From Rhodomicrobium vannielii ATCC 17100 (GTDB lineage: Bacteria > Pseudomonadota > Alphaproteobacteria > Rhizobiales > Rhodomicrobiaceae), in contig NC_014664.1 in NCBI RefSeq assembly GCF_000166055.1, forward strand, positions 1,990,001-2,054,000: DNA of 64,000 nt, given 5' to 3'. Within the stretch, counting starts at the first letter, position 1. The number at the start of each line of letters is the position of its first letter. Below are positions 28,235-37,874 of the stretch, piece after piece. The notes under the pieces were generated by a model that saw nothing but the letters and a program-made list of their open reading frames with translations, searched no databases and had not been told where the DNA came from. Position numbers and translations under genes: made by a program.

Positions 28235-30024
28235 GACTTCGCTCCCTCGGTCTCGATCTCTGGCGCGTGACCGCCGAGATAGGCGGTAATCACCTCTTCG
28301 TTGCGTCGAACTTCGTCGGGGGTGCCGTGCGCAATAAGACGTCCCAGCGCCAGTACGGTCAGCGTATCCGCGACAGCGAAGACGGCGTCCATGTCATGCT
28401 CGATCAGCACGATGGTGTGGTTCTTCTTGAGGTCGCGTAGCAGGTCGATCACGCGCCGCGTCTCCTCCGGTCCCATGCCTGCGAGCGGTTCGTCGAGAAT
28501 GAGGATGCTGCCGCCGCTTGCGATCAGCATCGCAATTTCGAGCTGGCGCTGCTCGCCGTTGGACATAGCGCCAGCAATGGTGTCCGCCTTGTCGGCGAGA
28601 CCTACGACGGTGAGCGCATGGGCGACTTTGGCCTGTTCGGATGCGCTCAGGCGCTCGGTCAGGCGCACCACCGATGGATGTCGGGCTTGTGCCGCGAGCC
28701 GACAATTTTCCTCGACCGTGAAGGTTGCGAAGATATTCGTCCGCTGGAACGAGCGTCCGACGCCGCGTCGCGCGATCTTGTATGCCGGAGCCCCTGCCAC
28801 ATTGACGCCATCGACGGTCACTTCGCCCGCGGAAGGCTTCAGCGCGCCGGACAGGAGATTCGTGAACGTCGTTTTCCCGGCTCCATTGGGCCCGATTATC
28901 GCGTGGACGAGATCGGGCTCGAAAGAGATCGTGACACCATCGACCGCGCGCAGGCCGCCGAAGGTTTTGGCAAGATCCTTTGTCGCCAGTATCGACGCCC
29001 TGCGTGGCTCGGCAGGCGCGTCGCCGGAGGGCTGAAGCAACGCTTTCTTCGCGGGGCGAGCGGCGTTGCGCAAGAACCCGGCGAGCCCATCAGGCGACAG
29101 CAGAACGGCGATGACGAGCACAGCGCCGGTGCCCAGGAGCCAATGCGACGAAACGAAGTCGCCGACGAGGCTCGCGGTCTTCAGGGTCTCTTCGAGCGAG
29201 ACATAGAAAAGAGCGCCGAGGATCGGTCCGAACAAGGTTCCCGCGCCGCCGAGAACGACCATCATGATCGCGAGGCCGGACTGATGCCAGGAGAAGAGAT
29301 CGGGCGTCACGAAGCCGTCGATGCAGGCGAACAGCGCACCGGCGAGACCGGCGAACGCGCCGGAGACGACAAACGCGGCGAGCTTGAAGCGATAGGCATC
29401 AAAGCCAAGCGCCGACAGCCGCGTTTCGTTCGACTTCAATCCCTGCACGACGCGCCCGAACGGCGTTCTGGCGAGCATATACAGGGCAACGACGGTGAAC
29501 ACGAGCAGCGCCAGGCAGACATAGAAGAACACGCGGCGGTCGTCGAAATCGATCAGCGTGTGGCCCAGGATCGTCAGGTCCGGCTTGATGTTGATGTAGG
29601 CGCCGTCTGCCCCCTTGGCGATATCGGTGTCGTGAAACAGCGAGAACATCATCTGGCCCGCCGCCAGCGTGACCATGATGAAATAGAAGCCGCGCGTGAG
29701 GCAGGCGAAAGCGCCGATAACCAGCGCGCAGACCGCCCCCACCCCGACGCCAGCGCCGAGCGCGACGAAAACGTTGGCCGCGCCTTCGTCCGATGACACG
29801 AAATAGACGGCATAGGCGCCCACGCCGAAAAAGGCCGCGTGTCCGAAGGAGATGAGCCCGGCGAGCCCGAGCGCGAAATCGAGGCTTACGACGAAGATCG
29901 ACAGGATGATGAGCCGCGTGGCGAATTTGATGCCATACGGCCCGACGAAAAACGGCAACGCGGCGAACAGCAGCACCAGAAAGGCGAGCAGCAGCAACGC
30001 GCGGAGCGATGGTGTTTTCAACAT
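28231..30024 (-). CDS. Fused LivM permease and LivG ATPase
   Basis: A 597-residue fusion. The N-terminal part (about residues 1-315) is a LivM permease with about nine membrane segments (LGLAGLISFGHAAFFGVGAY, YMLARTPFGRVVQGLKSNE). The C-terminal part (about 345-595) is the LivG ATPase with Walker A GPNGAGKTTF, signature MSNGEQRQLEI and Walker B LILDEPLAGM. Fusion of these two subunits occurs in several proteobacteria. GGGAGG supports ATG at 30024; livH ends two bases upstream. Confidence 0.92.
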   Translation of the reverse strand: MLKTPSLRALLLLAFLVLLFAALPFFVGPYGIKFATRLIILSIFVVSLDFALGLAGLISFGHAAFFGVGAYAVYFVSSDEGAANVFVALGAGVGVGAVCALVIGAFACLTRGFYFIMVTLAAGQMMFSLFHDTDIAKGADGAYINIKPDLTILGHTLIDFDDRRVFFYVCLALLVFTVVALYMLARTPFGRVVQGLKSNETRLSALGFDAYRFKLAAFVVSGAFAGLAGALFACIDGFVTPDLFSWHQSGLAIMMVVLGGAGTLFGPILGALFYVSLEETLKTASLVGDFVSSHWLLGTGAVLVIAVLLSPDGLAGFLRNAARPAKKALLQPSGDAPAEPRRASILATKDLAKTFGGLRAVDGVTISFEPDLVHAIIGPNGAGKTTFTNLLSGALKPSAGEVTVDGVNVAGAPAYKIARRGVGRSFQRTNIFATFTVEENCRLAAQARHPSVVRLTERLSASEQAKVAHALTVVGLADKADTIAGAMSNGEQRQLEIAMLIASGGSILILDEPLAGMGPEETRRVIDLLRDLKKNHTIVLIEHDMDAVFAVADTLTVLALGRLIAHGTPDEVRRNEEVITAYLGGHAPEIETEGAKS

Positions 30025-30025
30025 C

Positions 30026-30892
30026 TCACGACCTCCCGAACAGGCCAGAAGGCCGCACAACCAGGATCAGCGCCATCACCGCGTAGATCAGCACGCTGGA
30101 GAATTCCGGTACGAAGACTTTCCCGAAGGCGTCGGCGAGGCCGATCAGCAGCGCGCCGAGGAATGCGCCTCGGATCGAGCCGATGCCGCCGATGACGACG
30201 ATGACAAAGGAGATGATCAGAACGCGATCGCCGATCCCCGGATAGGCGCTCTCGACTGGCGCGGCGAGAATGCCAGCGGCCGCCGCCAGCGCCACACCTG
30301 CCGCAAAAACCATCCGGTACAGGATGCGGGAATCGTAGCCGAGAGCCTCGACCATTTCCGGATTGGATTCAGCTGCGCGGATCAGGCGGCCGACTCGCGT
30401 CCGCTGGATGACGAACATCATTGCGAGTGCCAGAGCGACGCAGATCCCCATCAGCGCGAAGCGATAAACCGGATAGCCCAGATCGGGCGTGAGAGAGATG
30501 CTCGACGAGAGGTAGGACGGCGTCGGAATGGAGAGCGGGTGATTGCCCCACAGCGTCTGCTGCACTTCCTTGAACACGAGGATCAGCGCGAAAGTCAGCA
30601 GAACCTGCTGGAGATGATCGCGCTTGTAGAGGTGACGGATGAACAGCCATTCGATCGCCGCGCCGAACACGAAGGCGAGCGGAATGCCGACCGCCAGCGC
30701 GACGAAAATGTCGCCGAATTGCGCCGTCAGCGTCACCGCCAGATAGGCTCCAAGCATGTAGAACGAGCCGTGGGCGAGATTGATGACGCCAAGAATGCCG
30801 AAGACCAACGTCAGGCCGCTGGCCGCGAGGAATAGCAACAGGCCGTATTGCAGCCCGTTCAATATCTGGACGAGGACAAGGCTCATGAACAC
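30026..30892 (-). CDS. livH: Branched-chain amino-acid ABC transporter permease LivH
   Basis: A 288-residue permease with about eight membrane segments. LNGLQYGLLLFLAASGLTLV near the N-terminus and GVINLAHGSFYMLGAY are typical of LivH. It lies between the binding-protein gene and the livM-livG fusion. Confidence 0.92.
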   Translation of the reverse strand: MFMSLVLVQILNGLQYGLLLFLAASGLTLVFGILGVINLAHGSFYMLGAYLAVTLTAQFGDIFVALAVGIPLAFVFGAAIEWLFIRHLYKRDHLQQVLLTFALILVFKEVQQTLWGNHPLSIPTPSYLSSSISLTPDLGYPVYRFALMGICVALALAMMFVIQRTRVGRLIRAAESNPEMVEALGYDSRILYRMVFAAGVALAAAAGILAAPVESAYPGIGDRVLIISFVIVVIGGIGSIRGAFLGALLIGLADAFGKVFVPEFSSVLIYAVMALILVVRPSGLFGRS

Positions 30893-30962
30893 AATCCGGG
30901 GGCTTCGGGAGCGGTCGATATCGACACGCCCCCGCGATGAATGAAAAGTTCGAGACTGTCGT

Positions 30963-32147
30963 TCAGGTCATCTTGCAGCCGGTGGTGTCGCCGGCGAGCT
31001 TTTCGGCCGCGAGCCCCAGAAGCCTGTTTTCGCCACCGCGCAATTCACGCAGGTAGAAATTTTGAATTGGATTGTGCGAGGTTCCGAGTTTGAAAGGTCC
31101 ACGCGGGCTATCGAACGAGGCGTTGCGCATGGCGGCGAACATTTCCGGCCGCTTCTTCGTGTCACCGCCGACCGCTTCGAGGCCGATGCGCAGCAACTGC
31201 ATGGCGTCCCATCCCTGTACGGCGTAGACGTCCGGCGCCACATTGTATTCCGCCATGAAATCCTGGGAGAACTTCTTGTTTTCCAGATTATCGAGGCTTT
31301 CGACGTAGTGAAGCGCAGTCTTGACGCCGTCGCCCGCAGGTCCAGCCGCCTTCTCGATGCCGTCCGTAAGGAAGCCAGGCCCCCAGAGTTGTATCTTCTC
31401 GTTGAGCTTGGCGCCGGCATAGTCCTTGATGAACTTGAGGGCGCCGCCACCAGCGAAGAACGAATAGACCGCGTCCGGCTTGAGTGAGCCGACCTCAGCG
31501 AGGATCGATTGAAACTCTACGTCCGGGAAGGGCAGCGTGATGTCCTTGATGATTTCGCCGCCGCCAGCGATGAAGGCTTTCTTGAAGCCAGCGACCATTT
31601 CCTCGCCTGCCGCATATTTCCACGTAACGGTGACTGCCCTCTTGATGCCAGCTTTCAGCATCGCTTGCCCGGTTGCATCGCCAACCTGACCGTTACCGAA
31701 TGAAGTGCGGAAAATGTTCGGTGCGCAGCCGCCGCGTGTCATCGCGTCCACGCCAGCGTTCGGAATGAGCGTCGGCAAGCCGTCTTCACGCGCCATTTTG
31801 GCCATTGCCATGGCAACGCCCGAGTGGACGGTGCCCACGAGCACGTCGACTTTTTCGCCGGATATCAGCTTGGTCGTGTTCTCCGTCGCCTTGGCCGGTT
31901 CGGACGCGTCATCGACCTTGACGAAGACGATGTCGCGGCCGGCGAGCTTGCCGCCTTGTTGCTTGGCGTAAAGCTCCATCGCTCGGGTGATCGCTCCGCC
32001 AAGCGGAGCATAGGTGCCCGAGGACGGGAGGAGCAGGCCGATCTTCAGCGTGTTCGCCTGCGCCCAGGAGGGCCGGATGAACGGCGCTGCGATGGTGGAT
32101 GCGCCAGCGGCACCTGCGAGTATGAGTAGGCGGCGTCTGTTGATCAT
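30963..32147 (-). CDS. livK: Periplasmic amino-acid-binding protein, LivK type
   Basis: A 394-residue type I periplasmic binding protein, first gene of the livK-livH-livMG-livF operon. The N-terminus INRRRLLILAGAAGAS contains a twin-arginine-like signal. LKIGLLLPSSGTYAPLG and the following DIVFVKVDDASEPAKA are the core fold. The ligand is not clear from the sequence; homologues bind branched-chain amino acids, amides or aromatic acids. Confidence 0.9.
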   Translation of the reverse strand: MINRRRLLILAGAAGASTIAAPFIRPSWAQANTLKIGLLLPSSGTYAPLGGAITRAMELYAKQQGGKLAGRDIVFVKVDDASEPAKATENTTKLISGEKVDVLVGTVHSGVAMAMAKMAREDGLPTLIPNAGVDAMTRGGCAPNIFRTSFGNGQVGDATGQAMLKAGIKRAVTVTWKYAAGEEMVAGFKKAFIAGGGEIIKDITLPFPDVEFQSILAEVGSLKPDAVYSFFAGGGALKFIKDYAGAKLNEKIQLWGPGFLTDGIEKAAGPAGDGVKTALHYVESLDNLENKKFSQDFMAEYNVAPDVYAVQGWDAMQLLRIGLEAVGGDTKKRPEMFAAMRNASFDSPRGPFKLGTSHNPIQNFYLRELRGGENRLLGLAAEKLAGDTTGCKMT

Positions 32148-32440
32148 GTTTTTCTCTCCCCTTTGAGCTTTCGCTTCATTTTATTGTTCGTCAGGCAGGC
32201 TTCGCTGGATCGCGTCTTGCACCCATGCTTCGTTGCTCACCTCGTGTGGCTCGAGCCGAAAGAGACCACCCAGTTCCCCGCCTTTAGGCGGGCAATTTCT
32301 CCGACTATTGAGCGTCCCTGCGACAAGTCGCAGGGCAGCGATGGCGCGGCGATCGCTGCTGGACCGCCGAACCCTGCTATCGAAACTTCCTGGCATTGCG
32401 GATCACTGCCGAACGAGCCAACATGGCTCGCTCGCCGCCG
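32148..32440. other. Structured intergenic region with three hairpins
   Basis: Three stem-loops lie between livK and the porin gene: CCCGCCT/AGGCGGG near 32277-32292, CCCTGCGAC/GTCGCAGGG at 32316-32335 with a 2-nt gap, and CGAGCCA/TGGCTCG at 32414-32430. The last is 10 bp past the porin stop and may be its terminator, though without a T-run. No gene is supported. Confidence 0.45.
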
Positions 32441-33853
32441 TCAGAACTTCAGGCGCATGCCTGTCACGACGTAGGTGTCTTCATCCGAGAGGTAGCCGGC
32501 AACGAGACCGCCGCTTCCTGCCGTGTAGCCGATGCCCGAATAGACATCGAGATGCTTGTTGACGGCGTAGTCGACCATGAACGACACCTGATCGTAATCG
32601 CCGCTGCAATTCGCGCCGGTCGAACATTTGGTGCTGTTGACACCCGTGAGCCAGGAATTCTGGTTGAAGTGATACCAGCCAGCGGCGAAGCTCCAGCCGG
32701 ACGGCATCTCATATTTCGCGCCAGCAAAGACGAGATTGAGAATGCGGTCGGTCTGGTAAGCCTGATTGTTGATGCTCGCCAGCCTGTAGCCGCCGATGGT
32801 CGTGTGAGAACCGCTCAACGGATCGTCGGGGTTTGAAAGCACCGTGTACTGATATCCGCCGTATACCGTCAGCTTGTCGCCGGGCGCGTCCTTCAAACCG
32901 CCACCGAGATTGAAGGTGTATTTGCCCATGATGGAGGCCGACGTGTTGTCGGTGATGGTCGCGGCCAACGCATTCTTCTGGTAGGTGGCAAGCCTGCCTG
33001 CATTGACAACGCTGTTTTCCTGCGCGAACACGGCATCGACGGAAAGCCCCTGCCATTTGCCACCGACATTGAGGCCGTAGGCGTCAGCGTGGATCGCTGT
33101 GTCTTCAGCACCGAAGGCGTACATCGCGCCTGCGTGGAAGGCGCCGAAATTGTAGGTGTAGCGGATGGAGTTATCCCAGCGCGCGGCTTCGGTAGACCCC
33201 ATGCCTGCCGTGACACCGACCATGCCGATGAACGAGAACGCGTAAGAGGCTCCCATCGGATCGTATGCGATGACGGAGTCGAGATTGAACGCGTTCTGCC
33301 TGCCAAAAGTCAGCGTGCCGTAATTCGCGTTGCTGATGCCTGCGAAGGCGGAGCCGTTGATGGCTTGTCCGCAGCGCGAACCATCCACGTTCGCGGTCTG
33401 CTGACGCAGCGATGTTCCGCTGTTGTTCGAGAGGCTCGCGCAGGCATCGGAAAGCTCGAGCGAAAGCGGATTGAAACCGGTGTCGAATTTTCCGACGACG
33501 GACCACCCTTCCCCCAGCGGCTCCTCGATCTTGACGCCGACGGAGGATTGCGACAGGCCGCTCTGGGCAAAACCCCAATACGCCTTATGGGCGCCGGGTG
33601 CTCCGAGAAGACCGTAGATGGTGCCGGGATAGAGATCGTCGTCGAATGGCTGGCCCTTCGACTGCCACGTGTAGTTGACGTCGATAACGCCGTACACGGT
33701 GATACCCTTCCAACTGAGTTTCTCCGGCAGCGGATCCTTGATCGTATCGATCCAGAAATCCGCCGCACCGGCGGGCGACAGCATTACCAATGCCGTCGCG
33801 GCGCACGCAAACAGCCCGCTCGCGCCGCGAAGGCGCGCTTTTCTCTTCGTCAT
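32441..33853 (-). CDS. Outer-membrane porin
   Basis: A 470-residue barrel protein with a signal peptide (about residues 1-30, ending SPAGAADFW). It has alternating strands with many aromatic girdle residues, an ADFWIDTIKD start and a C-terminal Phe (GMRLKF), the outer-membrane sorting signal. NYGTLTFGRQNAFNLD and AMYAFG match the Gram-negative porin fold. It is upstream of the liv genes on the same strand and may supply the same substrates, but they do not form a tight operon. Confidence 0.88.
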   Translation of the reverse strand: MTKRKARLRGASGLFACAATALVMLSPAGAADFWIDTIKDPLPEKLSWKGITVYGVIDVNYTWQSKGQPFDDDLYPGTIYGLLGAPGAHKAYWGFAQSGLSQSSVGVKIEEPLGEGWSVVGKFDTGFNPLSLELSDACASLSNNSGTSLRQQTANVDGSRCGQAINGSAFAGISNANYGTLTFGRQNAFNLDSVIAYDPMGASYAFSFIGMVGVTAGMGSTEAARWDNSIRYTYNFGAFHAGAMYAFGAEDTAIHADAYGLNVGGKWQGLSVDAVFAQENSVVNAGRLATYQKNALAATITDNTSASIMGKYTFNLGGGLKDAPGDKLTVYGGYQYTVLSNPDDPLSGSHTTIGGYRLASINNQAYQTDRILNLVFAGAKYEMPSGWSFAAGWYHFNQNSWLTGVNSTKCSTGANCSGDYDQVSFMVDYAVNKHLDVYSGIGYTAGSGGLVAGYLSDEDTYVVTGMRLKF

Positions 33854-33947
33854 TTCCCCACCCCTAGGTGCCCTTGAATTACCGGTTCGACAGCCGACTC
33901 GAACCGGGTTGCATCTGCCCTGATATCATTCAGAGTAATAAATGCAA

Positions 33948-35039
33948 TTATTTTGCGCTGTATGTGATATTTTGTTTCTCACCAGCGCTATATTCTATGC
34001 ATCCCTCCGCGATCAGAGAATTGAGATGTGACAGCGTTTCTGCGACGGCGAAAAGGAGATCGTGGCCGCTGAGCGTACGCGGGAAAAGCCTTTCCATGAC
34101 ATCCGCGCCCGATGACGGATCGCCGCAGCAGTCGAGTGTATGCTTCAGCCGGTCGTCGTGATGGGCCTTCAGCGCCTTGCAGCGCTGCCTCAACCCCGTG
34201 AATGGTAGCCCGTGAGACGGCAGGACGAGCGCGTCGTCCGAAAGCGTCATCAGCCGGTTCAGCGAGGCGAAGAATCCGCCAAGCGGATTGGCCTCGGGTT
34301 CGTTGCTCCAGACCCCGATTGTCGGGCTGATCTTCGGAAGCACCTGATCGCCGGCAATCAGCACGTCGGCTTCCGGACACCAGAGGCAGACATGTTCCGG
34401 AGAATGTCCGCTGAAAGTCAGCACGTGCCACTCGCGGCCACCGATCGACAGGCGGTCGCCGTCGCTGATCCGTATGAAATCGAGCGGGATCGGATCGATA
34501 TATTTGCGGTAGTTGTTGCCCTCGGCTATCGCCAGACGAAGCCGTTCGTCGCGAAGGCCGAAGCGGACAAAATGATCGCTCGCATGAGTGAGGAAGTCCT
34601 CGCCGCTTTCAAGCCAGCCTAGCCGCCCGTGAGTCCATTCGCCGATTGTCGTGGTCATCCTCACGCCAAAGCGCGCATGGAACCAGCTCGAAAGCCCCAT
34701 ATGATCCGGGTGGTGATGCGTGCAGATCAGGCGGGTGATCGGCAAACCGCCAAGCTGTTCTGCGAAGATCCGCTCCCAGAGGCCTCGCGTTCTTGCATCG
34801 GCCATCCCGGTATCGATCAGGGTGAAGCCCTGACCGTCGCGCAGCAGCCACACATTCACATGATCGAGCGCAAACGGCAGGGGCATGCGCGCCCAGAAGA
34901 TCCCGTCCGCCACCTCGACGAGCGAACCCTCCGGGGGCTGCTGCGGCTGTACGCCACCGGCGGCCACAAGCGGCAATGGCTCACCGGTCACGCCCGCGCG
35001 GGGGCGCGCTTCGATCGGGGATGTCGAGCATGTTGCCAT
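33948..35039 (-). CDS. Metallo-beta-lactamase-fold hydrolase
   Basis: A 363-residue protein with the dinuclear metal motif THHHPDHMG, followed by TFSGHSPEHVCLW and VLPSHGLPF. It is a soluble member of the glyoxalase II/RNase-BN superfamily without a recognised specificity. It lies 3 bp after the glutaryl-CoA dehydrogenase gene, so it may hydrolyse a CoA thioester or similar product from the same pathway. That assignment is inference. Confidence 0.85.
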   Translation of the reverse strand: MATCSTSPIEARPRAGVTGEPLPLVAAGGVQPQQPPEGSLVEVADGIFWARMPLPFALDHVNVWLLRDGQGFTLIDTGMADARTRGLWERIFAEQLGGLPITRLICTHHHPDHMGLSSWFHARFGVRMTTTIGEWTHGRLGWLESGEDFLTHASDHFVRFGLRDERLRLAIAEGNNYRKYIDPIPLDFIRISDGDRLSIGGREWHVLTFSGHSPEHVCLWCPEADVLIAGDQVLPKISPTIGVWSNEPEANPLGGFFASLNRLMTLSDDALVLPSHGLPFTGLRQRCKALKAHHDDRLKHTLDCCGDPSSGADVMERLFPRTLSGHDLLFAVAETLSHLNSLIAEGCIEYSAGEKQNITYSAK

Positions 35040-35042
35040 GGC

Positions 35043-36230
35043 TCAACCGCCGAACGCGTTGAGGCCGGTGATCGCGCGGCCGAGGATCAGCGCGTGAACG
35101 TCGTGCGTTCCTTCATAGGTGTTGACGGCCTCAAGGTTCATCGCGTGGCGGATGACGTGAAACTCGTCGGAGATGCCGTTGCCGCCGTGCATATCCCGCG
35201 CGATGCGCGCAATGTCGAGCGCCTTGCCGCAGTTGTTGCGCTTCAGCATGGAGATCATCTCGGGAGCCATCTTCTGCTCATCGAAGAGGCGTCCGAGCCG
35301 CAGGCACGCGTGGAGCCCGAGCGCAATCTCGGTTTCCATGTTGGCGAGTTTCAGTTGAACGAGCTGGGTGTTGGCTAGCGGCCGACCGAACTGCTTGCGG
35401 TCGAGCGTGTATTGCCGCGACGCGTGGAAGCAAAACTCCGCCGCACCCAGCACACCCCAGGCGATGCCATAGCGCGCGCGATTGAGGCAGCCGAACGGGC
35501 CTTTCAGCCCTTCCACATTGGGAAGCCTGTTTTCGTCGGGAACGAAAACGCTCTCCATCACGATTTCGCCCGTGATCGAGGCTCGCAGAGAGAACTTGCC
35601 CTCGATCTTGGGCGCGGACAGACCCTTCATCCCCTTTTCGAGAATAAAGCCCTTGATGATGCCCGCATCGTCTTTCGCCCAAACCACAAAGACATCGGCA
35701 ACCGGTGAATTGGTGATCCAGATCTTGGAACCCGAGAGGAGCCATCCGCCATCCGTCTTGCGCGCGCGGGTTTTCATGCTGCCGGGGTCCGAGCCAGCAT
35801 CCGGCTCTGTCAGGCCGAAACACCCGATCCACTCACCGCGAGCGAGTTTTGGCAGATATTTACGGCGCTGTTCCTCCGTGCCATAGGCGTAAATCGGGTA
35901 CATCACCAGCGACGACTGCACGCTCATAGCCGAGCGGTAGCCGGAATCCACGCGCTCGACCTCTCGCGCAATGAGACCGTAGCAGACGTAGTTCACGGCT
36001 GCGCCGCCGTAAATCTCGGGCAGCGTCGAGCCGAGAAAGCCGAGACTGCCCATCTCCGTCATCACCGCGCAGTCGAAGACTTCATGCCGGTTCGCCTCGC
36101 GGATGCGCGGCAGCAACTGGTCCTGACAGTAGGATCGCGCGGAATCGCGAACCATCGTTTCCTCTTCCGTCAGGGCGTCTTCGAGCAGAAGCGGATCATC
36201 CCAACGAAACGCGTTCTTGCCGATAGACAT
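35043..36230 (-). CDS. gcdH: Glutaryl-CoA dehydrogenase
   Basis: A 395-residue acyl-CoA dehydrogenase. [11 protein letters not shown] carries the Arg that marks glutaryl-CoA dehydrogenases, [15 protein letters not shown] binds [11 protein letters not shown] is conserved, and the catalytic Glu is in [15 protein letters not shown]. It oxidises and decarboxylates glutaryl-CoA to crotonyl-CoA in lysine, tryptophan or aromatic degradation. GGAGG 6 nt before the ATG at 36230 fixes the start. Confidence 0.93.
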   Translation of the reverse strand: MSIGKNAFRWDDPLLLEDALTEEETMVRDSARSYCQDQLLPRIREANRHEVFDCAVMTEMGSLGFLGSTLPEIYGGAAVNYVCYGLIAREVERVDSGYRSAMSVQSSLVMYPIYAYGTEEQRRKYLPKLARGEWIGCFGLTEPDAGSDPGSMKTRARKTDGGWLLSGSKIWITNSPVADVFVVWAKDDAGIIKGFILEKGMKGLSAPKIEGKFSLRASITGEIVMESVFVPDENRLPNVEGLKGPFGCLNRARYGIAWGVLGAAEFCFHASRQYTLDRKQFGRPLANTQLVQLKLANMETEIALGLHACLRLGRLFDEQKMAPEMISMLKRNNCGKALDIARIARDMHGGNGISDEFHVIRHAMNLEAVNTYEGTHDVHALILGRAITGLNAFGG

Positions 36231-36539
36231 GGGCGACCTCCTAAAAATGGTATTATGGTACATGAATACGATTATTAAGGTGCTGTCAAGCTTGAGAGTG
36301 AGCGCGTCCGTAATTCAAACGGTCGCGCAGGCGACGCCAATAGCTACGCATTAACGCCGGGCGCAGCCTCCCGCCGGATATTTATGCCTGACGCCTGCAA
36401 GCTTCTGTCGCATAATGCCAACGCGTATGAGCACCGGCGCTTCCTACGGGGCGTCGTGATCTTCAGGTTAGTGCCCTCTATTTTGCGCCGACATGCTGCC
36501 GAGCACGGCTTGGTCTTGGCCCCTCAGGTGAGGAAGGTC
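36231..36539. other. Intergenic region without a supported feature
   Basis: The 309 bp hold the gcdH leader and AT-rich stretches near 36240-36290. I see no gene, long repeat or clear operator. Confidence 0.4.
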
Positions 36540-37346
36540 TCACTGGCCCGCCAACCGCCCGGCGAAGTAGACAATCGTTTTGCGATACACCTCGGAGCGA
36601 TTCCATTCGCGCAGAACCTGAAAGTTCGCGCTGCCCTCGCCGTAGGAGGCACCCGCGCGCCAGCCGTTGACCTTGAGCAGGTTCGCGGTGGAAGCGAGCA
36701 CGTCCGGCACGCTGTGGCGAAGGTCGACATGGCCGTTTCCGTCGAAATCGACGCCATATTTTATGTACGAAGAGGGCAGAAACTGCGTCTGGCCGATTTC
36801 ACCCGCATAAGCGCCCTTCAGGTCCGAAAGCGGAAGGTCGCCGCGCTGAACGATCTTGAGCGCCGCAATCAACTCGCGCTGAAACAACTCGGTACGTCGG
36901 CAATCCCACGCGAGCGTCGCAAGCGTGCGGATCACGGGCCGATTGCCCATGTCGCCCGAGCCGAAATCGGTTTCGAGGCCCCAGATGGCGACGACGAGCT
37001 GCGGCGGCACACCGAACCGCTGCTGGATGCGCGATAGAAGCGCGGCATGACGTTGCAACATCTCCCTGCCGCGCTTGATGCGCGCAGGGTGCACGCGCTT
37101 TGCGGCGAAGGCCTCGAAGTTGGGGCTACTGAACGAACTGCGCTGCTTGCGGTCGAAGGCCAGTACCGCCTGATCGAGGCCCGCGCCGCCGAGCCCACTG
37201 TCGATGACGGATCGCGAAATGCCGGCCGCCACTGCGTCGCGCGACACCTGCGCAATGAAGCCGGAGAAATCGCCGCCACATTGCGCGGCCTGCGCGACCG
37301 GAACCGGAAGTGAAAGAAGAACTGCCGCGACGATGCGCCTGATCAT
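36540..37346 (-). CDS. Lytic murein transglycosylase, MltB type
   Basis: A 268-residue exported enzyme that cleaves peptidoglycan glycan chains. The signal peptide ends near AQAAQCGG. The catalytic Glu is in AIWGLETDFG (about residue 125), and GEIGQTQFLPSSYIKYGVDF is the family's substrate loop. There is no lipobox, so it is a soluble periplasmic form. No peptidoglycan-binding domain follows. Confidence 0.92.
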   Translation of the reverse strand: MIRRIVAAVLLSLPVPVAQAAQCGGDFSGFIAQVSRDAVAAGISRSVIDSGLGGAGLDQAVLAFDRKQRSSFSSPNFEAFAAKRVHPARIKRGREMLQRHAALLSRIQQRFGVPPQLVVAIWGLETDFGSGDMGNRPVIRTLATLAWDCRRTELFQRELIAALKIVQRGDLPLSDLKGAYAGEIGQTQFLPSSYIKYGVDFDGNGHVDLRHSVPDVLASTANLLKVNGWRAGASYGEGSANFQVLREWNRSEVYRKTIVYFAGRLAGQ

Positions 37347-37443
37347 GCCATGCCCCTTCTCTTCGCCGACGCCTTCATCGCACGGGGATGGTTAAGGGGC
37401 AATGCGCGTCGTCTGGCCGGGCGGAGCGGGCCGCGTCAGGCAG

Positions 37444-37701
37444 CTACCGAAGCTTGCGCGCCAGCGGCGGCGCGATTTCAGGCACTTCGACGACGCCTTG
37501 TCCCCTGAAACAAGCCTCGCGATTGCGCCCCGCGATAGAAAGCAAAGCGGCGCCGAAGTTCGGGTTCAGCGAGAGACGCGCGTTCTCGAAACGAGGAATC
37601 CATAGAAACCAGCCATCGTTGAAGCTGATGTCAGAGGAATGCGGCACCAACAGCCCAACCGAAGCTCGGCAGTTTGGGCAAAAAAATTGCTGGATTTCCA
37701 T
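37444..37701 (-). CDS. Possible small zinc-ribbon-like protein
   Basis: An 85-codon frame starting MEIQQFFCPNCRASVG, with AAGG upstream of the ATG at 37701. The single CPNC knuckle at the N-terminus and the well-formed DISFNDGWFLWIPRF segment suggest a real protein, but I recognise no family. It is divergent from the CBS gene at 37875. A longer frame to 37902 overlaps that gene and is unlikely. Confidence 0.4.
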   Translation of the reverse strand: MEIQQFFCPNCRASVGLLVPHSSDISFNDGWFLWIPRFENARLSLNPNFGAALLSIAGRNREACFRGQGVVEVPEIAPPLARKLR

Positions 37702-37874
37702 ATGTTGACCTTGCAGAGCAAAGAGACACATTCCGCTTGTGGGCGAGGCGCAAAAGGCTCGGGATCCGCCTGCGATCGCGCGCTTGGCAGTCGATCGGCT
37801 TCCAACGAACTTTTGAGACACGCTCTGGTGTTGAATGAAACACGCGGGGTTGGAAAACGCAGGAAGGTCGGACG

